From: Pictodentalium vernedei
Lineage: Eukaryota; Mollusca; Scaphopoda; Dentaliida; Dentaliidae
DNA: 64,000 bases
Direction of reading: 5' to 3'
Assembly: GCA_031216915.1 (NCBI GenBank)
Contig: CM062297.1
Coordinates: forward strand, 182,288,083 to 182,352,082
Under the pieces are notes generated by a model. That model made no database searches, was not told the origin of the DNA, and worked only from the letters and a program-made list of their open reading frames with translations. Both the position numbers and the translations under genes were made by a program. Shown one piece after another: positions 23,163 to 35,243 of the stretch; positions within the stretch are counted from its first letter, which is position 1; every line of letters starts with the position of its first letter.

Positions 23163-23537
23163 TTAGGGTGAAATAAAGTGAACGTAATGTCTCGAGGGCA
23201 GAACATTTTTGGCTCTTCTCAGAATATAAATTGCCCTGGATAGCTTTGTACAGAGAGCAGATACATGCTGATTAAATTTAAGATTCTCGTCCAGGTTTGT
23301 TCCCAGAAATTTTATGAATTTGTCATGACTATTATTACCTGCAAATATTATGTCTGAGTTGTTCAAGGAAATTTTGGGCTGTGCGTTGTTGCATTTATAG
23401 TTGTTGTTTTGAGGGTGAAGAAGTATAACTTTTGTTTTTTTAGCATTTAACGATAACTTATTTGCTAAACACCAATTGTTGATTTTCGATAATTCATTGT
23501 TGGCCATCTCCATCAGGAGATTGAGGTCGTTCCCAGG
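23163..23537 (-). pseudogene. LINE reverse-transcriptase fragment (C-terminal part)
   Basis: The translation includes NELSKINNWCLANKLSLNAK and FLGTNLDENLKFNQHVSAL. These match the region just after the catalytic core of non-LTR retrotransposon reverse transcriptases (NxWxxxNKLxLNxxKT, then FLGxxLDxxLxWxxH). The catalytic FADD-type box upstream is missing and no 3' tail was found, so this is a truncated relic. The clade (CR1/L2/Jockey-like) cannot be decided from this piece. Confidence 0.75.
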
Positions 23538-24027
23538 CCATCATCTCTTGTGCCAACTCATTTTGTCCTACCATTGGCTTCTTCCACGACTTCAGCTATT
23601 TATACTATGATTGACCACTATTCTATTCACCATTACAATAGTGTTACTTCAGCATTATCTAATCTTATTGAGCAAATAAGCTATCGAGTAATTACCCGAA
23701 CGAGTGACTCCCCAAACGACTCTTATCCTCATCTCAGAAAATAAGTGGTTCTATAACCACAGACGATTCCCAAAAACGGATTTTCGCAGTGGGATTCTGT
23801 AAAAGGGATCCCATTAGTGGAGTTCCGTAAGTGGGATTCCATGCTCCTACACAACGGCTATCCATAGTCCAAGGTCGTTAGTATGGATGGACCAAGTGAT
23901 CAGTAACAACGCGAGTCACGTGGCCAGTGTCGTCAGTGGTGCCGTTATATAATATGTCATAAGTCACGTGACCAATGATATGAAACTAGTAAAGTAATAA
24001 CCTCTTTATTTATTAAACCAAAACATA
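23538..24027. other. Non-coding stretch with dispersed repeat words
   Basis: The segment 23640-23720 is an inverted copy of sequence at 31488-31620 (AGTCACTCGTTCG, AATTACTCGATAGC, TTATTTGCTC). 23755-23850 holds degenerate GTGGGATTCC words. No gene. Confidence 0.45.
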
Positions 24028-25472
24028 CAGGTCCGTTCCAAAATTAACAACATATTGTATTGTGCAAAAATTAACTCAACATTTTTTGTAATAACTAAAT
24101 TTTAATTTTCTAAACGGAAACACTCATATGAAGGTATATGTAACGTCGTAGATTGTGACAAAATATGCAAATTTCATATACCACTGCAGGCCTGGCATTC
24201 TTAAAAATGCAGGAGTGCTAAAAATCGCTCTCCTAACATAGCTTAGGGGGCGATTAGGTCTCCTCAAGGCTACAAAAGCTAAAAGTGGCAAAATGAAGTT
24301 GTACTATGAATGAATTCTGCCTAGTTGGCTTTGTACATTTTATTTGGTGCTGCTAACAAGGTAGTCTCTGTGAGACGGCCACACTGCCTCTCCCACACCC
24401 CCGGGCCTTTAAGGCCCGGAGGTGTGGGAGGACCAATGTTGCCATCTTGCAGAGACCACCAACATAGCACAGATATGAAAACCTGTGAGTTTTAAGAACA
24501 AGCTGTTGTTGTAATCATTATTTTCTAAGGCTATGGGGGGGGGGGGGGGGTGGCTATTTTTCGCTCTCCTCAATTTTTTTAAGGCGAGCAGTAGGCGAGC
24601 GAATAAATCGCTCTCCTGAAAATGCCAGGCCAGCCACTGTAATGAGACATGATTGTAGCATACAATGATGCGTATCGCTTCATATCGTCTGATTGGTGCA
24701 GAAATAAAAACCCATACAGACATCATTATGAACAGCAAAGGAATCATTTGAAAATCGAGCCCATCTTTTGTGTTATATTAATCAGTTACAACTTATCTTT
24801 TCTTTTTCCAGTTTTAAAGTAGTTCTGATGCGATCTGGGATATTACTTTCCTTTTGTTGCCGAAAAGTTCCAAGAAATTCCACAAATGCAAGGTTTCAAT
24901 TAGTAACATTGCATCACTGTAAACAAAAGTGGGAAAACATTCAAGAACAAATAGTAGAACGTTTTGGAATACCTGTCTCAAGATACACTATTATGAATTT
25001 ATACAAAAAATATAAACTGATTGGATCTCTTATGAATGTAAAATCAAGAGGTCGCAAATGGAAGACTTCTGTCAGGGGCAACAGAACATTGCGACGAACT
25101 TGTATGAACGGTCGTCGTTTAACTCTAACAGAAATGCGCCAAAAGGTCTGGCGACAGTGTGATGTTCGTTTTGGAAGAAGCACATTCCAACGACTACTAC
25201 GATTTTCACTTACCATTCCTGCTCATAATGATGTCTGTGGGGATTTTTATTTCTGAACCAAACAGGCTATACGAAGTGATATGCACAGTTCTATGCCACA
25301 ATCATGTTTCATTAAAGCGGTACATGAAATATGCATATTTTTTACAATCTATGACGTTATATATACGTTCATATGAGTATTTCCGTTCAGAAAATTAAAA
25401 TTTCGTTATTACAAAAAATCTTGAGTTAATATTGGTACAATACCATGTGTTGTTAATTTTGGAACGGACCTG
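24028..25472 (+). mobile_element. Tc1/mariner-like element with long inverted repeats, internally deleted
   Basis: The ends CAGGTCCGTTCCAAAATTAA and its inverse are flanked by TA. The inverted arms are long: 24028-24186 plus 24634-24735 on the left against about 25213-25472 on the right. The interior (24841-25256) encodes only the helix-turn-helix part of a transposase (e.g. KWENIQEQIVERFGIPVSRY, then a GRKWKT linker). The catalytic domain is absent. The left arm is split by a hAT-type MITE. Confidence 0.75.
24187..24633. mobile_element. hAT-type MITE nested in the Tc1-like left arm
   Basis: The inverted ends are CAGGCCTGGCATTCTTAAAA and TTTTCAGGAGAGC-type, with the right end reading AATGCCAGGCCAG. 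CCACTG flanks both sides (24181-24186 and 24634-24639); a second pair of bases differs if the duplication was 8 bp. The core is a palindrome near 24390-24432 (CCCCGGGCC-TTTAA-GGCCCGG). A G tract lies at about 24536-24550. The right Tc1 arm supplies the empty-site sequence. Confidence 0.65.
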
Positions 25473-26265
25473 TATACTTACAAAATATTCTCAGATCTGT
25501 TAAAGTTTTCCAACAGTGTTATTGTCTCTCATTTTTTTTTTCACAAAATCCGAAGTTTCCTCTTGTCCTAGTCCAACAAAGCGAACGTCTCAAATATAGA
25601 AACCTGTGTCTTCTACACCCGGGTACTTCACACTACAGCTGGGTACGTCAGTGAGAAAGACATAAAAAAGATGTGAGCTTGGCTTTCAGTTCATTTTTCT
25701 CCTGGTCATCATCGAGCGGAGACATGCAGAATTCTCGGCTCTGTATATATTATGTCAAGATGTTTACCCAAATATTCATTGTTGGTAGGCATGAAGAACA
25801 TTACTCTCCACAGAGAGAAACCAAAACAGATCGAAAGTGTGAAGAAAAGTACCAGCCGAGTCGTTAATTTCATTGAGGTGAACCATGAAGACCTCCGACC
25901 GATGATAGAGAGTAATAGAGAAGCACTGGAATTTGTGTGTGATGCGGATAAAGCAGGGACAGATACGTTCTACAAGCTGCCTGTGATGTCCACGCATGCG
26001 TTTACCAGGTAATAAATTAATCATAAGCAAACTTTTACCCGGTGCTTCATTCATTAAATGGCTGATGATTATTCCTATAAATAGTGACTGGAATCTAATA
26101 TCATTGCGACCGTGAAAATATTGCCCCCCCCCCCCCCCCCCCCCCGTGGAATGTCCACGGTGGCCGTACTGTATCTGTTGATGTAAATGTGTAGTCCACA
26201 TCATCAAAGATAGAATACCACTGAATCTAATGGAATACTGTGATCTCCAAGAAAACGACCGCGTA
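25473..26265 (+). other. Unidentified coding-like region, unit 1 of a repeated promoter/leader module
   Basis: An ATAAAAAAG box at 25661 is followed by TCATTTTTCTCC and CATCATCGAG, then an ATG at 25724, about 62 bp downstream. An open frame to 26012 (86 residues, ending ...STHAFTR) stops just after an AG|GTAATA sequence that could be a splice donor. No known family is recognised. A copy of the segment CTGTGTCTTCTACA at 25600 matches one downstream of unit 2. A C tract lies at 26125-26146. Confidence 0.35.
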
Positions 26266-26516
26266 TTAACCCTTTACGCAACGTAACGGCAAAACCGGCC
26301 AGCGCTATTCTCTAAAATCGCCAATTAATTTTCATTATTTTTTTCATTTTCTGTCTCAAAAACATAGGTTATGACCCCTCATTGGAACGAGCTCGTCGAG
26401 CTCGTTCCAATAAGGGGTCATAACCTATGTTTTTGAGACAAAAAATGAAAAAAGTTAGTTATTCAAGAATTTCTTTTGCAAGTGTCGTCTGCTTTTCGTG
26501 TTAGGTAAAGGGTTAA
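26266..26516. mobile_element. TTAA-flanked MITE, family B
   Basis: The element runs from TTAACCCTTTACGCAACG to GTTAGGTAAAGGGTTAA, in the opposite orientation to the 16519 copy. It has the same central palindrome around CGAGCTCGTCGAGCTCG. Confidence 0.8.
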
Positions 26517-26627
26517 AGCTGCTGACATATGATGTAATTTCTATCGATATAAAAAGAAGTATGTTGCGAAAATGTGATTTTCTTTCATCGCTCATCGCAC
26601 CTGTTCTAGCAGAAACTACGAGGAAAG

Positions 26628-26692
26628 TATAAAAAGGATTCACCCGACACAGATGCTCATTTGTTCCCTAACCACCATCGAGTGCAGACATG
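26628..26692 (+). promoter_or_regulatory. TATA box and leader, module unit 2
   Basis: TATAAAAAGG at 26628 is followed by TCATTTGTTCCCTAACCACC and CATCGAGTGCAGACATG. The ATG at 26690 is 62 bp downstream. The spacing and leader words match 28725-28788 and, less well, 25661-25726. Confidence 0.5.
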
Positions 26693-27195
26693 AAAGGATA
26701 GTTGTCTTAGAAGCCTGTGTCTTCTACATCCGGATTCTTCACGCAACATCTAGCTACGGCAGTGGGAAAGGTACTGCAAACAACGTGGCAAAACCTTTTC
26801 CAGATCAGACTGGAACAGAAAGACTGAATAGAAATTCAGATGCATTGCAATTTATTTTTATCTCACGCTGACCGATGGGAGACCATGACTATGATCAAGA
26901 CAGCTAATGATGATTTGATAGAATGCATATGTGATTGTGCCAGGGACCTATTGAATTAAATGTGCCATTGACCAAATCTGAGATCGCGCAGATGATTCCA
27001 TATAAACACCAGATCAGTGGGATAAGCTTACCAAGGGATGAAATATCTTATAAAAAAGACGAATCATACAGAATGGAGGATTTGGGGGGGGGGGGGGGGG
27101 GGGGGGTGCTAAAACCCACCGTCAATGTGTTGTCAGATATCCTCTGTCTAAAAAAGGACGTGCTCGTAACAAATGTGTCATTTGTGATCTGATCT

Positions 27196-27405
27196 TTGAA
27201 GAGAGCTGACGCAAGGCAATCCTGTCGTCATTGTTCACCAAGAAACTATTCACCAGTGGAAGATTCGGAATCCGATGAGTCTGAAGAAGAGGACTCAGTG
27301 GACGATTCTGATCAATCTATGGAAAGTATCGTCAACAGTGCCTACAGTGATTACCAAGAAGAATTTGAAATAAGGAATGATCGTTTGTTTCTGTCTATTT
27401 CTTGA
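27196..27405 (+). other. Unidentified acidic open frame running into a foldback
   Basis: A 69-residue frame is rich in acidic residues and serine (SESDESEEEDSVDDSDQSME). Its last 15 or so codons lie inside the left arm of the inverted repeat at 27374-27575. No family is recognised. It may be part of a decayed gene with the frames just upstream (26935-27192). The lack of a clear start and the G tract at 27085-27106 argue against an intact gene. Confidence 0.25.
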
Positions 27406-27575
27406 GTTATGAACTCAAAAAAAAAACCCAAAGGCCAAACTGTGTAAATGGCCGTAGCCCATTTAGACTATGTTTGGCCTATGTTTTTGGGTTGTTTTTT
27501 TTTTTTTTTTTTGGAGGGGGGTGGTGGGGGGGAGGGTTCATAACTCAAGAAATAGACAGAAACAAACGATCATTC
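27374..27575. repeat. Inverted repeat (foldback), arms of about 45 bp
   Basis: AATGATCGTTTGTTTCTGTC at 27374 and CTATTTCTTGAGTTATGAAC pair with their inverses at 27536-27575. A second, inner inverted pair (CCAAAGGCCAAAC against GTTTGGCC) lies between, followed by a T tract and a G-rich segment. Confidence 0.75.
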
Positions 27576-28329
27576 TTATAATTCATCTTGCGGGGAAATA
27601 AATTTAAACACTCTGCTTTGCGGAATAAAAATAAAAACCAGGTCGCATCATGCTTCCTAGTGATAACTAAATAAAAAGGCATAGTTTTCTAAAATTCTGT
27701 TTGAAATAACGAAACATTTCGCTGAAACATGTTCTTGTGTCATTAAAAATTGTATTGACCAATGAATTGCGTAAGTTAAAAGGAACGTCATAGGCCACAC
27801 CCACACAAAACTTCACTCTCCTTTTCGACTTGACTGGAGGGAGCTGCCATTCAAAGCAACACAGTTAAATTTAATTCTGATATTGACCATTTCCTGAGAC
27901 ACTGAAAACACAGTTTGTAAATGTAGAGTGCGATATAAACCCAGATGACATGAAGTTAATTGAACTTTGTCTCAGAAAGAGTTCATTCAGGCCATTTGGA
28001 AATTGGAAAGATGAGTTTCGTTTGTGGATTATTATGACCGGCCATTGTTTACGTTTGATTTGGGTAAAACGATGAACTCAGGCGATCACCTATTGTGTAT
28101 AAACAAACTGAATACGGAATAAATAGCATGATAAGGATTTCATTGTTTATTGAATTTTATTTTGAAAGTCCTTTTAATATGATGAGATAAATATTAATTA
28201 CTTTTCATGTTGCACTGTGCAACGTAAGTTTTAAGACAGACATTGGCGGCGTGGTTTAGGGCGGGCCTAAATGCGTTTTTTTCAGTTTATTGTGTTATGA
28301 AAAAAAGAAATACTTTAGCCAATCATCTT

Positions 28330-29640
28330 GCCTGAAAATGCATGAAAAGAAAAAAGTTTAATTATAACCTCATGAATTGTTATATCGAGGATGGAATAAA
28401 AAAAAAGAAGCTATTGTCGAAGCTACCACATCACTTCAAATCGGTGTCAGAGAAGCCATTGGCGCGAAATACATTAATACCCTGGTGCACATTACGAATG
28501 TTTGCAAGACCCAAGGCAAAAAAAATTTAAGAGACTGCTAAACGGCTTCGTGAAGAAGAGGATAATGACTTTGAGTAGCCCAGAAATACGAATTGGAAAA
28601 AAGGAAATTTCTGTTTGGCAACCTCTTAGTACAATATTCGTTTGAAGTGGAAGGCGATGAAGTACATGTAGGTGAAGAAGATTATGAGCCAAGGCGAAAA
28701 TGGACTTTCCACTAGTGAAAAAAGTATAAAAGGACCGTTTATATGGAAATACATTCATTTCGGTTCTAACCACCTACAAGTGAAGATGTCTGTGTCCACG
28801 ACAGTCCACAGATTAAAGGATGACTTACACAAACAGAGGGAATGAAGATGGATTGAAGGTGATTTCCCAGGAATTGACCCAAGTGAATCGTACGGTAGAC
28901 GGAATTAAGAAAAGAAGCCTAAACCAACAAAATGGACGTTTTACGAGAATGAAACTAAATTATGTAGAGATGCCGCCTGGTATGAGGCGATTGTTAAACA
29001 AAGAAGAGATGCAGTCAATGAAGAACAAAGCGGTTGAATTGCCTGTTTTCAGAGCACCCCAAAACAAGAGGATGAAAGAAATGAAATGAACCCACGGTGC
29101 TGAAAAAGACTACAGACACCGACCACTCAAGCTGTAGACTAAAAACATCAATGAAGTTACCATTCGAACTGCAGACCAAAATAACAATGAAGTGCCACTC
29201 AAAGTGTAGACTAACTGGTTGATCAATCCACGCGAGAAGAACAATCGGAAAAGAGGAATGATTTTGGCACTCAAACTCAGAAGCATCCCGAAGGCAAGAC
29301 AACGAAAGAGACTCAAACGACAGATCCTACCAAGAAAGATATGCTGAACGAACCTACCCTCAGAGACAAGAAATCAAACCAACCAACACATCCAAGCTGC
29401 CAATGTTCAATTAGCGAACATACAGAATAAAGAATCCATCTAGAGTCAAGCAACAGCAAGAAGTTCCGTTGGCGAACAAGATGAAGTCTGCAATCAAATG
29501 GTTATCAATGTCTCCAGAAAGAAGGAAGAATTACGTATCAGTCAGGGATGTATTCGACGAAGAAGGTGGTTGGGCAATCGACTACGGACTGAATAAAGTG
29601 ATTGTATACAAAGATGCCTTGGGCAGTTGACTATGAACTT
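28330..29640 (+). other. Unidentified decayed coding-like region with a TATA box
   Basis: The strand asymmetry is strongly purine-rich, and short frame segments read like protein (e.g. EAIVEATTSLQIGVREAIGA near 28405 and KWTFYENETKLCRDAAWYEA near 28940). TATAAAAGG at 28725 precedes TCATTTCGGTTCTAACCACC and an ATG at 28786. No domain is recognised and the frames are discontinuous. It could be a dead gene of an unknown mobile or virus-like element, or a multi-exon host gene relic. Confidence 0.3.
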
Positions 29641-29651
29641 GACAAACTATA

Positions 29652-31266
29652 CACCTGGGACTTAATTAAACACCCCCTGAAATGTTGCATGACAGTGAAG
29701 TTGCTGTTACTGATTATTATGTTTTAATGATTGTTATGTCTTGCAGTACATTTCATCTCATGAAACATGATGTTTCTGATTGATAGCGTACTCCAAAAAC
29801 ATCCCCTCGTCCACGTGAAGCATGCTATCCACGAATGTCACAAACAACACCTATCATCCACATGCAATATCTGGGTATAAAACAAGAAAATTTGTCACTT
29901 CTTTTATCAGTAAATGTTGGCAAGGAGGAGACTGTCAGAAGCACTAAGATGGCAAATCGTTGCCATGCATGCAACAGGCATGTCGTTCAAAGCTATTGGA
30001 AGGCAACTTGGCTATAGTCATTCTGTCATCAGCAGACTTGGCTGGAAAAATCAACAAACCGACGAGGTTAATGACTGACCAAGGCCTGGACAACCCCCGA
30101 AAGACCTCTCCTCGGGAAGATCGGTTTCTGGCACGCCTAGTTAGGCGTGAACCCTTTGCTTCAAGTGGGGTTTTGAAACGCCTTTGGCTCCCCAACAGGC
30201 GTTTGTCAACAGAACTGTCCGAAACCGTCTCAGAGCACAGGGTATGAGGTCCAGAAGTTCATCAAACGTCCAGCTCTATCCGATCAGCATCAAAGGCGGC
30301 GTTTGGAGTGGTGTATAGAACGACAACATTGGAATCTCAGGACATGGAGGAGAGTCCATTGGTCAGGCGAGAGTAGGTTCCTGCTTCACGTCACAGATGG
30401 TCGCATGAGAGTGTGGAGGCATAGAAATACTGCTTAAGTGCTTAAGAACATCAGACCTACTGTTCTTTATGGTGGAGGATCAGTAATGATCTGGGGATGA
30501 CTCTCTCATGATTGTAAACTTGATAGGTGTCTGTACGTGGGGAACTCAATGGTCTTCAGTACATCCGGGATATTTTCAATCCGGTTGTCGTGCCTCATTT
30601 TGACAACCACCCGTTGGCTACCTGCCCTGTATTCACGGACGGCAATGCAAGGCTACATCGTTCCCATGTTGTGAGAGAATTCCTTCAGAACAACGCTATT
30701 ACAACACTACCTTGGCCTGCGATGAGCCCCGATTTGAATCCCTAAGAACACATCTGGGACTTTCTTGGACGTCGTGTGCAATCAAGGAATCCGCTTTTAC
30801 CGAATTTGTCCGATTTGGAAGCGGCATTGCTTGAGGAGTGGCAGCAGTTGCCGCTGGACTGTATCAGCAGGTTCACTGGGTACTGAGAGCATTAGCATTA
30901 GAAGGATGGTTCGGGCTGTCATCCAGGCAGGTGGTGGATACAATCGCTACTGACGTCAGACACTGCTATTGTGTTCCCGAGATCACAAGTTACATTTTAT
31001 GTTAGTAATTACCGGCATTGTTTCATCATGGACCGTTCCAGTACCATACTTGTCGAGAGAACATTTTTCCATCAAAAACATTAGTAATTAGGGCCATTAA
31101 AATACTGCATATTTTCATCATTGTGTTGTCTTTCATTTGTCAATAGAACATTCTTTCCGCAAATAATCACTTTTGGCCATCTTAAAGATAGCATGAAAGT
31201 AATGACAGTTTGTATTAACACCACTGCGAAAAAAAAACCAGGGGGTGCTTAATTAATTTTCAGGTG
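29652..31266 (+). mobile_element. Tc1-like element with TA-flanked inverted ends, decayed transposase
   Basis: The left end CACCTGGGACTTAATTAAAC, ACCCCC and the right end GGGGGTGCTTAATTAATTTT, CAGGTG are inverted and flanked by TA. A decayed transposase lies at 29920-30960. Its helix-turn-helix start is ALRWQIVAMHATGMSFKAIG, the linker contains GQPPK, and the catalytic part includes CPVFTDGNARLHRSHVV, LPWPAMSPDLNP and, after a stop, EHIWDFLGRRVQ (the DPxxxxxE-type third acidic region). Several stops and frame changes make it non-functional. The total length (about 1.6 kb) is normal for Tc1. Confidence 0.85.
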
Positions 31267-31978
31267 TATACATACTGTGGTTGGGACAAAATAAAATTGA
31301 ATTGAATGTTATATGCTGTTATCTTGTCTTTTGAAACTATCTTTACGAGTACTCGGATGTAGAAGCCAAGTGTTTCTACAACAACTATCTTCCAAAAGGT
31401 TTCCTCCAGAAGGCACCCTTCTTACGGAATCGCATTAGGAGAATCCTTTTTAAGAAACGCCCGTAGTTATGAAACTTTTCCGAGATGAAGTTAAGAGTCG
31501 TTCGAGGAGCCACTCGTTCGAATAATTACTCAATTGCTTATTTGCTCGATTGGATTCGAGTCGTTCGAGCAATGTCTGTTCAAGTCACTACTCGATAGCT
31601 TATTTGCTCGATAAGATTTGAGACGAACAGGCAGTACCTGTTCCTGCTCTATGGTCTTTCGGGTACAAGAATCATATAGGACTTCGTTTTACACAGGGGA
31701 GATGACTCTGTATTATGGGAAATGAAGCAGGTTGACAAGTGATTATACAACTTCAGAACCAACTTCCTCCTATCTGTCCCGACCATTCCTACCACTTGCG
31801 TCTCTCAAATTGATTTTTTGTCCAGCCTGTAGAATCTTATGATAAGGCATATCGTGACCACGTAACAGGACTGAATAATTTAAGAATCATATATTTAAAC
31901 GTTTAAACATACACATACGTTTTTGTGGAGAGAAAAATAAAATCAAGTCGACAGCAGAAGTACAGACGACACATTAAC
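31267..31978. other. Non-coding stretch with a repeat shared with 23640-23720
   Basis: 31488-31620 contains two imperfect direct copies of TCGTTCGA-x-CACTCG-x-TTATTTGCTCGAT, inverted relative to 23640-23720. No supported gene. Confidence 0.45.
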
Positions 31979-32045
31979 ATTAACACTTTGAACCCGAGCG
32001 GCCGCTTTTCCGATCGGGAACATGATACGTCACGGCGTCATAAAA
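31979..32045. mobile_element. Fragment of a family-A TTAA MITE
   Basis: AACACTTTGAACCCGAGCGG, CCGCTTTTCC and CGTCATAAAAT match the right end of the family-A MITEs in inverse orientation. The rest of the element is missing. Confidence 0.5.
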
Positions 32046-32149
32046 TAAATTCATATTTCGAGTCTAGCTGTATGAATTTGCATAATGTCATGTTCTTACT
32101 GTTGCCAGCGTCACGCCAGGACGTCGCAGTTCAGATATAAGGTGAAATG

Positions 32150-32877
32150 AAAAGTTCACACATGCAGTCAATAACGTGTATATCCACCGTTTGCCTGTTG
32201 GATGGCAAGACATGGATGGCGCATGGGCCTGATACGCCTCTGGATGTCACCCTGTGGTATAGCGTTCCAATCCTGTCTTAGAACATTACGTGAATCGTTT
32301 AACGTCTGGAGATCGTGAAGTCGTACCCGACGGTCCAATTGATCCCAAAGATGCTCGATTAGATACAAATCTCGCGAAAGTGGGGGCCGGGGAAGAAGTT
32401 CGATGCTCTGCTTATCATGAAAGTCACGACAGATACGCCCCACTTGACATCGGACGTTGTCTTGTTGGAATAACTGCAATCCGACGTTAGCGTTGAACAA
32501 CGGGACAACAACAGCGTTAAGAATTTCGTCCCTATATCGGTGTCCATTCACATTACCATCGATGAAGATAAACTGCATTCGATGGTGTAAGGAAATTCCT
32601 GCCCAAACCATTACACTACCCCCGCCGAAACGGTCGCATTCCCGCACACAGGCATCAGAAAACCGTTCTCCTCGTCGGCGTCTTGTGCAGGGGTTGTAAC
32701 TCTTGGTCGACCTGAACGCGGTCGGTCGGCAGTAGATCCAGTGGTTCTACACCTTCCAAGGAGACGGTAAATAGTGGCCACAGTGACTCCGAACTCAGCA
32801 GCGAGTTCATCTGGAGGTATCTCAGCCTCATGCATACCAATGGCAGGCAACCTCTGATTTTCGGTCAACCTTGGCAT
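32150..32877 (-). pseudogene. Tc1-like transposase with an internal deletion
   Basis: The N-terminus is MPRLTENQRLPAIGMHEAEI with a helix-turn-helix (ELAAEFGVTVATIYRLLGR) and the GRPR linker. It then jumps near 32640 into a catalytic part (GGGSVMVWAGIS, LFQQDNVRC, LIEHLWDQLDRRVR), which ends normally (IQQANGGYTRY). The first catalytic aspartate region (the LFSDESxF stretch) is missing, and the second region reads QQDNVRCQV instead of the usual QQDNARPH-type. The frame also shifts at the junction. About 240 residues remain compared with the usual 330-340. Non-functional. Confidence 0.8.
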
Positions 32878-34345
32878 TTTTTAAAATGTCGGAAGACAAA
32901 AACTAGCGTGTTTTCTAAATAAACCCGGCTCTCCAGCACAACATAATACAAAGAAAATCGTCGGTCACCCATTCAATTTGACATTCTCGGGTAGCATGTG
33001 CTATTTTGAAATATCCTTAGCAAAATTGTATACGGTTGGGTGGACAACAACAACATGTCATTCAACTCTTTGCATGACTTCTTGTCCACAAACATGCAAC
33101 ATTAGAACTATTATATTTCATCCTTTATGCTATTTTTTCACATTTGTTTCTATTATACTTTCTTTTTTGACTCAGTATATTACTGAATCTCCTAATAAAT
33201 ACAAAATAAATTCTTCCATCCAGCTGTGGATGGTATTAATTAGCAGAGACTAGGGCGTATAGACTGGGGGTGGGAGCGACCCTCTCCATTTTTGTCGAAA
33301 ACTTGAGATTCGTTTGTTTTTTCTTTTTACTCACATAATACTTCATTCAATCAGTTAGAAGATAAAAAGGGATTTCTAACAACAAACGAAATCACGCCGT
33401 TTACAACGTGAGTTAGAAGCCGTTTCGCAAGTTTGGGAGCGGGGTGGGGTGTACATCGTTTTTAATACCGCACTCAGCTTTGCGTCGCTATACATTCCAT
33501 CGTAGAATATATTCCCACCAACGGAGGTTACATACTATACTCAAAAAACACGTGGTAGTTCAGAAAAAACGATACCCTAAAGGAGAGCTGTTTACAATGC
33601 AGTGTCGGAAGAAGTTAAGGAGGCACTTGAGACCGTCTCATTGTTTTCTTTCATATTGTTTTACTTTTGTTTCTTTCTCTTTTTAGGCGGGGGGGGGGGG
33701 TACACTATAATATATGCTGTAGTGGGGCATTAGAGATCTAAGCAATTATGGATTTTTTTCTGCACAAAATATTTCTCCTTGGGTATTTTGAACCCAAACG
33801 TTTTTTTTTTCAGTTGAACACCCAGCGCCAGAGCTCCAGCATGGAATTGGATATCTAAAGCCCCCCACGAATAGTTTTCAACAAGAACGCATAAATCTTA
33901 AGTCCTTCCATTAACTATTATAGAAACTCTTCAAACATATTAGAATATCGAATAAAATGGGCCAACGAACTGTTCTTTTCACTTAAAAACACAGCAGTGC
34001 AGATCAGGAACTCGATTCCTTTCTGAGAAATGTCTCACCGATGTTTGCTTTATAACCACTATTTTGACACATCGTACAGAGGAGTGACAAGTGAGTGGTG
34101 TTTGTTGGCATATAACACCAGTCGGACGGACTCCTTCAATATGAATACATGTCCCTTCATAGCTCATACCTTTCAAAAACATGAAAAATGAACATCAAGA
34201 AAAACAGTCAAGTGTTTTGGCAAATCTGCTGGACAAAGGTAAACAAAAAATTGTTGCGAACGTGTTTTTTCTGGTTTGATTTTCAGCGTAAACAGTATAG
34301 AAAGCAAACTTACCGAACGTCACGATCTGTGCAAATAAATAGCTA
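32878..34345. other. AT-rich stretch, no gene seen
   Basis: It contains a G tract at 33690-33700 and a short match (TTACTGAATCTCCTAA) to 4467-4483. No coding sequence, transposon end or RNA gene is supported. Confidence 0.4.
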
Positions 34346-34707
34346 GAGACTAATAGACCTGGGCGATTTTTTCGGCTTTCCGGTTCGGTTCCGATTTTTC
34401 TGGGAATACCGAACCGCAAGACCTCAAAAAATGACGGAACGGTTTTATTGTGTTTGTGAATAAACTGACTAAACTGTCGAACTGGGAGCGAGACGAAGTC
34501 TAACCGGCAACGAGACGAATACGTATAGTGTTCTGATTGTCACATCTTCTCCCCTATTAACTCGTCCGCCGGACCAGTCAATAAATAGAGGATATAGAAT
34601 GAGCGTTTTTCTCATATAATATTTATGAAACGAGTCTAAGAATTTTCCGTATGGGCGAGACATTACGAAACTACAGTATTCACAAATTATAGGGGGACGT
34701 GGCAACC

Positions 34708-34802
34708 GTTACTTATTCCCAGTTCCTTATTCGGCATTCATTATCAACCAATTCCATCGGTTGATAACGAATGTCAAATAAGGAACTGGGAATAAGTAAC
34801 GG
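34708..34802. repeat. Long palindrome, arms of about 42 bp
   Basis: CGTTACTTATTCCCAGTTCC and the following TTATTCGGCATTC, ATTATCAACC pair almost perfectly with GGTTGATAACGAATG and GGAACTGGGAATAAGTAACG around AATTCCAT. Confidence 0.85.
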
Positions 34803-35243
34803 TTATCGGGTCCGCAAATTATTGACAGACACATGACTGACAAATGTTTATCATAAGATTGACGTAACTAACGTGAGCCTCCACACTGACTGTCATTCAT
34901 AAACTTCAAAATGGCAAATGTTTCATCGTTATTCGACTCACAAATATCCTAACTTTAGAATTTTAACCCACGACATTTGTACAAGTAAACAAATATTGTC
35001 TTAAGATATCTTTACTCCTTGACAAAAACAAAGTCTAAATTGGCAAATAATAGAAATCTGGGATCTCTAATGAGTCGCGATTTCATATGAAATTTATGTA
35101 CCGAGTTCATTAAAATCGATCGGAGCCGAGGTGTGCCGAGGTACACCGAGGCTCATATGGATTTTAGTGAACACGGTTCAGAAATTACATGTCAAATAGT
35201 GACGAATTCGAGATTCGTTTTATGACATAATGTGAAATTGAAC

